Positions 1-7,440 of a DNA stretch of 64,000 nucleotides are shown piece by piece. Both the position numbers and the translations under genes were made by a program. Position 1 is the stretch's first letter; each line of letters opens with the position of its first letter. This stretch comes from Advenella mimigardefordensis DPN7 (GTDB taxonomy: Bacteria; Pseudomonadota; Gammaproteobacteria; Burkholderiales; Burkholderiaceae_B): positions 1,178,001 through 1,242,000 of the forward strand of contig NZ_CP003915.1 in assembly GCF_000521505.1 (NCBI RefSeq). Reading direction: 5' to 3'. The notes under the pieces were generated by a model. That model was not told the DNA's origin. It saw only the letters and a list, made by a program, of their open reading frames with translations, and did not search any database.

Positions 1-1
1 T

Positions 2-562
2 CAATTGGGTATCCGGCTTCTGGAGCTGGGCGCACTGGTCAAAGACCGCCTGAATGTGCGCGATGTGGCGCACGATCATCTGCAAACACTACACCATCTC
101 ACCGGGCAAACGGTGAATCTGTCTATCCAGCAGGGCGATGATATTGTCTATATCGACCGCGCCTGGAGCGAGCGTTCCGGCATGCAGGTAGTACGAGCGA
201 TTGGCGGGCGAGCGCCGCTGCATCTCACCTCGGTAGGTAAACTCTTTCTGGCTTCGTCAGACGCACGCTACGTGCGCGCCTATGCAACGCGCACGGGGCT
301 ATCAGGCAATACCCGCAACAGTCTTACCGACCTGGATCGCCTTGAGCGTGACCTGAGCTTTGTGCGCCGCCATGGCTACGCCCGGGATAACGAGGAGCTT
401 GAACTGGGGGTCCGCTGCATTTCCGCCGGCATCTACGACGATTCGGGCAAACTGGTGGCCGGGCTGTCCATTTCTGCACCTGCAGAGCGGCTGCAGGAAG
501 AGTGGGTGGAAATGCTGGTAAGCACTGCAGCAAAAATATCCGCTGCGCTGGGATACGAGTAA
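2..562 (+). CDS. IclR-family transcriptional regulator, C-terminal part (5' truncated by window)
   Basis: The frame is open from the first bases, so the DNA-binding N-terminus lies outside the window. What remains is the IclR effector-binding domain: the entry 'LGIRLLELG', a central 'PLHLTSVGKLFLA' stretch and the ending 'CISAGIYDDSGKLVAGLSIS', all typical of this GAF-like fold. Members are dimeric repressors or activators of catabolic genes that bind small aromatic or carboxylic ligands. The ligand cannot be told from the sequence and the neighbouring phasin gene does not define a regulon. The family call is secure; the target is unknown. Confidence 0.9.
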   Translation, partial: QLGIRLLELGALVKDRLNVRDVAHDHLQTLHHLTGQTVNLSIQQGDDIVYIDRAWSERSGMQVVRAIGGRAPLHLTSVGKLFLASSDARYVRAYATRTGLSGNTRNSLTDLDRLERDLSFVRRHGYARDNEELELGVRCISAGIYDDSGKLVAGLSISAPAERLQEEWVEMLVSTAAKISAALGYE

Positions 563-688
563 TCCCGGCGCGAAGTGGCTACAGGTGTCTGAGTGCCCTT
601 GACGCCTCTTTTGCGTGTCACGGCGCAGTCACAACTTTCATATAATATTCAATAAATTATCGCATTCTTGCGGCGGGAAAAGCAGATT

Positions 689-704
689 TTGTTGCGATGC
701 ACAA
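689..704. promoter_or_regulatory. Upstream PhaR-type operator candidate
   Basis: TTGTTGCGATGCACAA lies just upstream of the phasin -35 box. A near copy in the opposite orientation lies downstream of the -10. PhaR of PHB-forming betaproteobacteria is known to repress phasin genes and is released by PHB granules. Assigning this motif to PhaR is inference. Confidence 0.55.
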
Positions 705-711
705 AAAATAC

Positions 712-739
712 TTGACCGGCTAAAAATGATGTGTATAAT
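712..739 (+). promoter_or_regulatory. Sigma-70 promoter of phaP
   Basis: TTGACC (712-717) and a perfect TATAAT (734-739) are separated by 16 bp, which reads as a strong promoter. It is flanked by the two inverted operator copies and would give a 5' leader of about 150 nt before the phasin ATG at 900. Confidence 0.75.
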
Positions 740-744
740 TTGAA

Positions 745-760
745 TTGTGCAATGCAACAA
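745..760. promoter_or_regulatory. Downstream PhaR-type operator candidate
   Basis: TTGTGCAATGCAACAA starts 5 bp after the -10 box. Its reverse complement, TTGTTGCATTGCACAA, matches the upstream operator at 14 of 16 positions. A repressor bound here would cover the transcription start. Confidence 0.55.
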
Positions 761-899
761 CAAAAGGGTGGCTGGATAGAGCCCGGGAAGTGAAAAAGAC
801 ATTGCCGCCGATGCAGCAAACTGTTTCAGCAGGCGCCTGCCGTACTCAATGTCCAGGTCCTGCATAACTTAATACCGAACTATCTACCGAGGATATATC

Positions 900-1481
900 A
901 TGAGCGCCATTCCACAACATATTATCGATCGTCAAAAATCTGCTTTGAACGCTGCTGTTGCTGTTCAGGGTTCTCTGTTTGGCGGTTTCGAAAAGCTGGT
1001 TGACCTGAACCTGAAAGTCATCAAAGCCACTCTGGGTGAAGTTGCAGAACAAACTCAGCAAGTTGCTGAACTGAAAGACCCACAAGAAGCAGCTGCTTAT
1101 GTGTCTTCACTGGCTCAGCCTAACTCTGAGAAAGCCATCGCCTATACCAAACACGTATATGACATCGTTTCCGGCGTTAGCAATGAGCTGATCAAACTGA
1201 CAGAAGCTCAGGTTGCTGAAGGTCAGCAACAGGTTTCTGAAGCCATCGACCAACTGGCCAAAAACGCACCTACAGGTTCTGAAAGTGCCGTTGCGCTGAT
1301 GAAATCATCACTGGCAACTGTCTCAACAGCCTATGATTCAATGAACAAAGCTGCCAAACAGGCTGCTGAGGTTGCTGAGTCTAATATCTCTGCCGCAACC
1401 AACGCAACCATCAAGGCAACTGAGACAGCCACTAAAGCAGCGGCAACAGCCAGCCGTTCAACTGCCCGTCGCCAGGCTTAA
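900..1481 (+). CDS. phaP: Phasin (PHB granule-associated protein)
   Basis: A 193-aa all-alpha phasin. It opens with 'FGGFEKLVDLNLKVIKATLGE', typical of the phasin family, followed by amphipathic helices and an Ala/Thr/Lys-rich tail ending in 'STARRQA'. Phasins coat polyhydroxybutyrate granules in the cytoplasm and control their number and size. The ATG is preceded by GAGGATATATC. Codon use is biased and the promoter strong, which fits an abundant protein. A dual operator and a terminator make it a single-gene transcription unit. Confidence 0.92.
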   Translation: MSAIPQHIIDRQKSALNAAVAVQGSLFGGFEKLVDLNLKVIKATLGEVAEQTQQVAELKDPQEAAAYVSSLAQPNSEKAIAYTKHVYDIVSGVSNELIKLTEAQVAEGQQQVSEAIDQLAKNAPTGSESAVALMKSSLATVSTAYDSMNKAAKQAAEVAESNISAATNATIKATETATKAAATASRSTARRQA

Positions 1482-1527
1482 TCGGCAACAGGAACGGGTG
1501 GGTGCTGCGGCGCTGCCCGGGTAAAAA

Positions 1528-1560
1528 ACAGCCCTTGCATTTTGCAGGGCTGTTTTTTTT
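1528..1560. terminator. Terminator behind phaP, probably bidirectional
   Basis: A GC stem (AGCCCTTGCA/TGCAGGGCT) is followed by eight T on the plus strand. The minus strand also shows a T6 run after the same stem, so it can serve pyrD, which ends at 1583. Confidence 0.85.
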
Positions 1561-1582
1561 CGCGTGTGATATTCGGCAGTCT

Positions 1583-2650
1583 TCAGGTAGTGGCAGACGC
1601 AGGCTGGCTTATCTGCGCAATCGCTTTTACACATTCGTCCACCAGCACAGGGCCGCGGTAGATCAGTCCGGTGTAGAGCTGAATGGCATTGGCGCCTGCC
1701 TGCACTTTTTCGGCTGCCTGAGCACCTTCCATAATGCCACCCACGCCGATAATGGGAAAGTCGGCCGCCAGTTCCCGGCGCAGACCCTGAATTACTTTGA
1801 GTGAGGCTTCATGCACCGGCATGCCCGACAGGCCGCCTTTTTCCTTGGCATGGGGTAAGCCGTTAACGCCTTTGCGCGATAGGGTGGTATTGGTGGCAAT
1901 GACGCCATCGATTTCGTATTGAGGCAATAATGCGGCGATAGTGGCAACCTGATTGGCATCCAGATCGGGCGCGATTTTTACCACAACAGGCACGGCCCGG
2001 CCATGTTTGTCGGCCAGTTCCTTGCGTTTGTCGCGCAATGCGGACAGCAGGCCGGTCAGTTCGTCTGCCTGTTGCAGTGCGCGCAGGTTCTGGGTATTGG
2101 GTGAGGAGATGTTGACCGTCACATAATCGGCCTGAGAATACACGCCGGCCAATCCCTGCAGATAGTCATCGGCCGCCTGTTCGATAGGCGTGGCTGCATT
2201 TTTCCCGATATTCAGGCCAAGAATACCGCCTTGTTTTTTCCATTCGCTGTTGGCTACATTGCTCAGAAAGGCGTCCAGTCCCTGGTTATTGAAACCCAGC
2301 CGGTTGATCAGTGCATTGGCTTGCGGCAGCCGAAACATGCGCGGTTTCGGGTTGCCTGGCTGCGCCCTGGGCGTGACCGTACCCACCTCCATGAAACCGA
2401 AACCCATGTGGCTTAGCGCATCAATATAGGCGCCGTTTTTATCCAGGCCGGCAGCCAGCCCGACCGGGTTGGGCAGGCTCAGGCCCAGCAGGCGCAAGGG
2501 AGCACTGGGCCTGGCATCCAGTACTTTCTTCAGCAGGCCCCATTGGTGCAATCTGTTTAAACCCTCCAGGGTACGTTCGTGCGCCCGTTCAGGGTCCATG
2601 GAAAACAGGACCGGGCGGATCAGCGGATAGAGGCGATAGGCAAGTGACAT
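1583..2650 (-). CDS. pyrD: Dihydroorotate dehydrogenase (quinone), class 2
   Basis: A 355-aa class 2 DHODH that oxidises dihydroorotate to orotate in pyrimidine synthesis and passes electrons through FMN to membrane quinone. The N-terminal helices (about residues 1-45, '[19 protein letters not shown]') are the class 2 membrane-binding module. The catalytic-serine motif 'NISSPNT' is at residues 180-186, and the FMN phosphate site 'IGVGGI' is near the C-terminus. It lies 6 bp downstream of bpt, so it is probably cotranscribed with it. Length is normal. Confidence 0.96.
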   Translation of the reverse strand: MSLAYRLYPLIRPVLFSMDPERAHERTLEGLNRLHQWGLLKKVLDARPSAPLRLLGLSLPNPVGLAAGLDKNGAYIDALSHMGFGFMEVGTVTPRAQPGNPKPRMFRLPQANALINRLGFNNQGLDAFLSNVANSEWKKQGGILGLNIGKNAATPIEQAADDYLQGLAGVYSQADYVTVNISSPNTQNLRALQQADELTGLLSALRDKRKELADKHGRAVPVVVKIAPDLDANQVATIAALLPQYEIDGVIATNTTLSRKGVNGLPHAKEKGGLSGMPVHEASLKVIQGLRRELAADFPIIGVGGIMEGAQAAEKVQAGANAIQLYTGLIYRGPVLVDECVKAIAQISQPASATT

Positions 2651-2656
2651 GGCAGA

Positions 2657-3409
2657 TCAGAAAGTGGATAGTTCAGACAGGTCAATATCGGCGCTGTCGA
2701 TCCATCGGTGGTTAATATAAAGCTCGATAGGCCGGAAATTAATTTTGTACGCCATTTTACGGCTTTGAGCGATCCAATAGCCCAGATACAACCATGGCAG
2801 ACCTCGTTCGTTGCAATGACCGATTTGCCACAAAATGCCATACGTACCCAGGCTGCCAGCATAATCGGGATCGTAAAACGTGTATACGGAGGATAACCCG
2901 TCATCGCTCACGTCGATGATGGAAATCATTCTGAGCACCTGCTGCTCGTCATGAAACTCAACCAGTTGCGAGTCGATCCGGCTGGTGAGCAGGAATTCTT
3001 CATATTGTTCAGCGCTATCGTCGTCCATGCCGCCACCGGCGTGGCGTGACGCCTGATATTTCCGATACAGGTCAAAGTGGCTTTGGTCCCATTCCAGGGC
3101 GCGGATCGTGGCGCGTAAATTGCTGTGGCGCTTCAGAATGCGGCGCTGGGTGCGGGTGGGTGCGAACTGCGCACAATTTATTCTGACTGAAATACAGGCA
3201 CGGCACTGGTCGCAGCGGGGGCGATAGGTGAACAGGCCACTGCGCCGAAAGCCGGTGCGCAGCAACTGGGCATACACCGGCGGGTGAATCAGATGGCCGG
3301 GCACCACGACCTGGGAGCGCGCCATTTTCCCGTCCAGGTAACTACAGGAATAGGGTGCAGTCAGATAAAACTGCAGGACGTTGAAGGAAGGATCGTGGAT
3401 ATCGCTCAT
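2657..3409 (-). CDS. bpt: Aspartate/glutamate leucyltransferase (Bpt)
   Basis: A 250-aa bacterial R-transferase homologue that moves Leu from Leu-tRNA to N-terminal Asp or Glu, marking proteins for ClpAP/ClpS degradation. The N-terminal cysteine region ('[13 protein letters not shown]', '[12 protein letters not shown]') and the C-terminal 'PWLYLGYWI' with '[12 protein letters not shown]' are family hallmarks. It sits next to aat, the other bacterial N-end-rule transferase, as often seen in betaproteobacteria. Gene order aat-bpt-pyrD suggests one leftward operon. Confidence 0.94.
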   Translation of the reverse strand: MSDIHDPSFNVLQFYLTAPYSCSYLDGKMARSQVVVPGHLIHPPVYAQLLRTGFRRSGLFTYRPRCDQCRACISVRINCAQFAPTRTQRRILKRHSNLRATIRALEWDQSHFDLYRKYQASRHAGGGMDDDSAEQYEEFLLTSRIDSQLVEFHDEQQVLRMISIIDVSDDGLSSVYTFYDPDYAGSLGTYGILWQIGHCNERGLPWLYLGYWIAQSRKMAYKINFRPIELYINHRWIDSADIDLSELSTF

Positions 3410-3465
3410 GGCAGGCTACCGACTGTAAGGCATGTTAGCCAACTATACATTAAAAATGTATTTGC

Positions 3466-4221
3466 TCACATCGGGGGAACGATAGTACCATCTCCCAGCA
3501 TTTGGCCGGCGGGCCAGCACAGGCCGGGCTGAACGACAGCCTCGGACACGTGGCGCAAAAATGCAGCCCGCGGCAGCGGGCGGGCGCCCATACTGGCCAG
3601 ATGGGGCGTATCCTGCTGGCAGTCGATCCAGGGGACCTGATTGGCCCTGAGAAATCGCACCAGCCATGCCAGGGCGATTTTGGAGGTGTTGCTGCTGTTG
3701 GAGAACATGGATTCTCCGTAAAACATACGTCCGATGTTGATCCCGTATAGGCCACCGGCCAGTTGCCCATCCAGCCAGGTTTCAATGGAGTGGGCGTATC
3801 CCTGGTGATGCAGGGCCGTATAGGCGGCGATCATTTCTTCGGTAATCCAGGTGCCGCCTTGTGTACCGCGCGGCGCAGCGCAGGCGCGCATAACGGTCTC
3901 AAAGCAAGTGTCGGTGGTCACGCTGATGGCGGCGTCCGGCTCGCGTTCATTGCGGGCAACGCGCTTAAGCAGTTTGTTCAGGCTGGGCGACACTTTAAAT
4001 TCATCACATTGCAGAACCATGCGTGCTGAGGGCGACCACCACAGCACCGGCTGGTCGGCCGAATACCAGGGAAAAATACCCAGCCGGTAGGCTTGCAACA
4101 GGCGGGAGGTGGACAGATTCCCGCCAAATGCCAGCAGGCCATCGGGTTCTTTCAATGCCTGGCAGGCTGGAGGAAAGGGCTCATTGTTATCAAGACAGGG
4201 CAGTGTAATCATGGTGGCCAA
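3466..4221 (-). CDS. aat: Leucyl/phenylalanyl-tRNA-protein transferase
   Basis: A 251-aa GNAT-fold L/F-transferase that adds Leu or Phe to N-terminal Lys or Arg in the N-end rule pathway. Seen motifs are 'FPWYSADQPVLWWSPSARMV' near residues 50-70, 'GTQGGTWITEEMIAAY' and 'GLYGINIGRMFYGESMFS'. Length and order match the family. It lies upstream of bpt with a 56-bp spacer and downstream of the NUDIX gene. Confidence 0.95.
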   Translation of the reverse strand: MATMITLPCLDNNEPFPPACQALKEPDGLLAFGGNLSTSRLLQAYRLGIFPWYSADQPVLWWSPSARMVLQCDEFKVSPSLNKLLKRVARNEREPDAAISVTTDTCFETVMRACAAPRGTQGGTWITEEMIAAYTALHHQGYAHSIETWLDGQLAGGLYGINIGRMFYGESMFSNSSNTSKIALAWLVRFLRANQVPWIDCQQDTPHLASMGARPLPRAAFLRHVSEAVVQPGLCWPAGQMLGDGTIVPPM

Positions 4222-4239
4222 AAACCCTGAGGCAACTGA

Positions 4240-4812
4240 TTATTCGATACTGTGATAATGCGTCGTAAACACGCCGCTGGTCCGGTCCTGCAGGTACAGC
4301 TTCAGGGTATGGGATACGGTGCGAAACGACAGTTCATCCCAGGGTATGTCATCCAGCTTGAAAAACTTCGCTTCCAGCGACTCGGGGCCGGGATCCAGGC
4401 GCTCGCTCGTGACCGTTGCCAGAAAATACATATGCACCTGATTAACGCGCGGCACATCCAGCACCGTAAACAGCCTGCCCAGCGTGATATCGGCGCCGGC
4501 TTCTTCATCGGTCTCGCGCATGGCGCCCTGGCTGGTGGTTTCGGACAGTTCCATGAAGCCCGCCGGCAGAGTCCAGGTGTCATAGCGGGGTTCAATGGCG
4601 CGACGGCACAGCAGAATCTGGTCGTTCCAGACCGGGACGGTACCAACCACGATCAATGGATTGCGATAATGAACGGCGCCGCAATGATTGCAGACGTCAC
4701 GTTCACGGTTGTCATCGGGCGGCACCAGACGGGTTAGCGGATTGCCACACTGGCTGCAGAAAGCCTGAGTCGTGGGAGCGGGAAAATAGTGCAAGGCGCT
4801 GGGTAACGTCAT
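4240..4812 (-). CDS. NUDIX hydrolase with zinc ribbon
   Basis: A 190-aa protein with an N-terminal zinc ribbon (two CxxC pairs, 'FCSQCGNP' and 'DVCNHCGAVHYRN') and a complete Nudix box beginning 'GFMELSETTSQGAMRETDEE', which keeps the REx2EE core. It resembles the ADP-ribose/NADH-pyrophosphatase-like members. The substrate cannot be read from the sequence. It is the first gene of the leftward aat/bpt/pyrD run. Confidence 0.88.
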   Translation of the reverse strand: MTLPSALHYFPAPTTQAFCSQCGNPLTRLVPPDDNRERDVCNHCGAVHYRNPLIVVGTVPVWNDQILLCRRAIEPRYDTWTLPAGFMELSETTSQGAMRETDEEAGADITLGRLFTVLDVPRVNQVHMYFLATVTSERLDPGPESLEAKFFKLDDIPWDELSFRTVSHTLKLYLQDRTSGVFTTHYHSIE

Positions 4813-4881
4813 AGTGTTTTTTCTGGTGCGATGGTGTCAGGCATAGTGTAAACAATAATGCCCGGTTATTGGCAAAAAGCG

Positions 4882-5505
4882 TCAGCCGGCGACGGGCTCT
4901 CGCACAAAACCCAGCCTTGCCGGAATATGCATATTGCCCAGCCACTGCATGGGAGCTGTCAGGCGGACGGCAATGTCCAGTGACACCAGCAATGTATTCC
5001 CTTCCTGTAATGCCTGCAGATGCGCCTGGTCCAGCGGTGTTGCGGCAACGGATGTATCGTTCGCTTCGGGCACGACCAGCAGATGGGGGCTCAGCAGGCC
5101 CATATCGCGGCCTGCCAGCATCGCCGCGCCGTGTTCTGTCTGCATATACAGCCGGCCGTGCTCGTCCAGCAACCATTGGCTGATCCGGGTGACAGGCAGT
5201 TCGTTATGGGTGAGCAGCGTTTGCATATCGTTGGCCAGGCGAACAATATAAGGGGCGCCGGCAAGGTCTACATACACCCGTTGTGGTCCGTTCTGGAAGA
5301 ACCATTCGCCCGCCTCGTTTGCCGCGTAGTTGCGATTCATGAATTGGCGAATTTGTTCGTTGGCGATTTTTTCGCCGCTATGTCCCTGGCGGGCATCGCC
5401 ATGGGGATGCAGCAGCCAGTCGCCCTGGGCACTGAGCGACAGCCAGCCATATACCGCCGGCACATTGGGCCACTTCTGCATCGCGCCCAGGACTTGTTCA
5501 TCCAT
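4882..5505 (-). CDS. DUF2946-like conserved protein
   Basis: A 207-aa protein beginning 'MDEQVLGAMQKWPNVPAVYG', with 'GEWFFQNGPQRVYVDL' in the middle. I recognise this as a family conserved in Burkholderiales, which I believe is DUF2946; the number is from memory. No signal peptide or membrane segment is seen. Function unknown. Confidence 0.75.
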   Translation of the reverse strand: MDEQVLGAMQKWPNVPAVYGWLSLSAQGDWLLHPHGDARQGHSGEKIANEQIRQFMNRNYAANEAGEWFFQNGPQRVYVDLAGAPYIVRLANDMQTLLTHNELPVTRISQWLLDEHGRLYMQTEHGAAMLAGRDMGLLSPHLLVVPEANDTSVAATPLDQAHLQALQEGNTLLVSLDIAVRLTAPMQWLGNMHIPARLGFVREPVAG

Positions 5506-5753
5506 GATCTGTGTTCCTTTGCATGATTATGCTTTTGCTGATGATAACGTTAGCCGCGCGACTCAACATCACTAGAGGCCTCATGCCGGCAAGAAAGTGC
5601 AGTTGCTGATGCGCTGTCTTTGAGGTTCTGGGCGTCGGCCCGCGTCTTGTTGCCATCGGTGCTTTGCATTACTATAGAACAACACTTTACCACTCATCAC
5701 CTCATCAGAATCCGAACGATCTTTCGGGATGCGGATGCGCACAGGAGTTTGTC

Positions 5754-6035
5754 ATGACACCATTGAACGAAGCAGACATTGGCATCGCGCTGGCCTCACT
5801 GGATGGCTGGGCGCTGGATGAGGATGGCAAAGCGTTGCGGCGACAGTTTGTTTTTGACTCGTTTGTGCAGGCCTTTGGCTTCATGACACAGGTCGCGCTG
5901 CTGGCTCAGCAGGCAGATCATCATCCGGAATGGAGCAATGTCTATAACAAGGTTGATATCCGCCTGACCACGCACGATGCTAAAGGACTCACGCAGCGGG
6001 ATATCAAGCTGGCGCAGGCAATTGATGCGCTTTAA
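5754..6035 (+). CDS. phhB: Pterin-4a-carbinolamine dehydratase
   Basis: A 93-aa PCD/DCoH-family enzyme that dehydrates 4a-hydroxytetrahydropterin and recycles the cofactor of phenylalanine hydroxylase. The active-site segment 'ADHHPEWSNVYNKVDIRL' followed by 'THDAKGLTQRD' is intact. The ATG at 5754 was chosen over longer starts because AGGAG lies 8 nt upstream and the family begins at this point. phhA follows in the same direction 293 bp later. Confidence 0.93.
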   Translation: MTPLNEADIGIALASLDGWALDEDGKALRRQFVFDSFVQAFGFMTQVALLAQQADHHPEWSNVYNKVDIRLTTHDAKGLTQRDIKLAQAIDAL

Positions 6036-6327
6036 TACGCAGATCGTGGGCAGGCCAATCTGACATGGTCTGCATGACACATCGCTGGGGGGCGCCTGTG
6101 AGCCACGGTGTGCGGCGAGAGTAGTTGGCAGTTCGTGGGCAACGGTTACCGATTGGCATTTTCTGTATTGAGCGGCCCTATTTTGGAATAGAAAATAAAA
6201 TAAATGCTCTGAAAATAGGATTTAAAAATACATTATTGCGTTGTTTTTCAGAGTTCAGCATGAATCCACCCTGATTTTATGTGCGTGCTATTGTTTCCAA
6301 ATAAACAGTGACATCTGGAGACATTTT

Positions 6328-7227
6328 ATGGAAACGCTGAATTTGAATCCCGTCCGCAAACATGGTTGTGCCGATCCGCAAGCGGTGGCGCCTTCGGCTG
6401 ACTGGACCATTGATCAGAACTGGGAAGCCTATACACAAGAAGAACACGGCGTCTGGAAAACGCTGTATGAACGGCAAAGCAAATTGCTGCCCGGACGGGT
6501 ATGCGACCAGTATCTGGATTGCATGAAGCAAATGCCCATTACCGCAGATGAAATTCCCGACTTCCGTCGTGTGAATGATTTGCTGATGAAGCACACCGGC
6601 TGGCAGATCGTGGCAGTACCTGGCCTGGTGCCCGACGACGTATTCTTCACTCATATTGCCAACCGGCGCTTTCCGGCAGGCCAGTTCATCCGTTCAAAAG
6701 AGAAACTGGATTACCTGCAGGAGCCAGACGTCTTTCATGATGTTTTCGGGCATGCGCCCATGCTGATGAATCCGGCGATTGCCGACTTTATGCAGGCCTA
6801 CGGCCAGGGTGGCCTGAAAGCACTTGAGCGCGGCATTTTACCGTTTATCTCGCGGCTGTACTGGTACACCATCGAGTTTGGTCTGGTTCAGCAAAAGGAC
6901 GGTATCCGTATCTATGGTGCAGGTATCAGTTCGTCGTTTACCGAAAGCCGGTATTGTCTGGAAGATGACTCTCCCAACCGTATCGGCTTTGATCTGGAAC
7001 GGGTCATGCGTACAGACTATCGGATTGATGACTTGCAGAAAAGCTATTTTGTCATCAATGAGCTGGATGATTTGTTCGAACTGGCGCAGATAGATTTTGA
7101 CCCTATCTATGCACGCATTACCGATCAGCCCACGTATACGCCGGACCGGATTGTGCCGGGTGATCGGGTGCTGCACCCCGGAACACTGCGTTATCATCGC
7201 CAGAAGGCTGCGCGCACCGAAGACTGA
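6328..7227 (+). CDS. phhA: Phenylalanine 4-monooxygenase
   Basis: A 299-aa monomeric bacterial phenylalanine hydroxylase that converts Phe to Tyr with O2, Fe(II) and tetrahydropterin. The iron-binding 'VFHDVFGHAPMLMNP' (two His) and the downstream 'IEFGLV' glutamate are present, as is the pterin region 'RRFPAGQFIRSKEKLDYLQE'. The ATG at 6328 follows GGAG by 8 nt; the longer open frame upstream adds non-family residues. It pairs with phhB. No phhR regulator is in the window. Confidence 0.95.
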   Translation: METLNLNPVRKHGCADPQAVAPSADWTIDQNWEAYTQEEHGVWKTLYERQSKLLPGRVCDQYLDCMKQMPITADEIPDFRRVNDLLMKHTGWQIVAVPGLVPDDVFFTHIANRRFPAGQFIRSKEKLDYLQEPDVFHDVFGHAPMLMNPAIADFMQAYGQGGLKALERGILPFISRLYWYTIEFGLVQQKDGIRIYGAGISSSFTESRYCLEDDSPNRIGFDLERVMRTDYRIDDLQKSYFVINELDDLFELAQIDFDPIYARITDQPTYTPDRIVPGDRVLHPGTLRYHRQKAARTED

Positions 7228-7440
7228 GGCTGAACGTTTATTCGCGTTGATGTGCGGGTGAGGCATCATTTCTTCTGAAGGTCGTACCTGCCGCGGGCAA
7301 TCTGCTTCGCAGTATATCGTTCAGCCCGTCCTGCCAGGGCCGGCCAACCTGCTTAATGGATGCTGAATAAAGTGCTACTATGGAACCGCAAGCGCCCGAC
7401 TAGCGGCCCCGTTCAGTTCCCGATAAGGTGTGAGGATTCC

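Noticed and set aside
6100..6327. Sigma-54 promoter or PhhR site before phhA
   Set aside because: No -24/-12 element with proper GG/GC spacing could be read.
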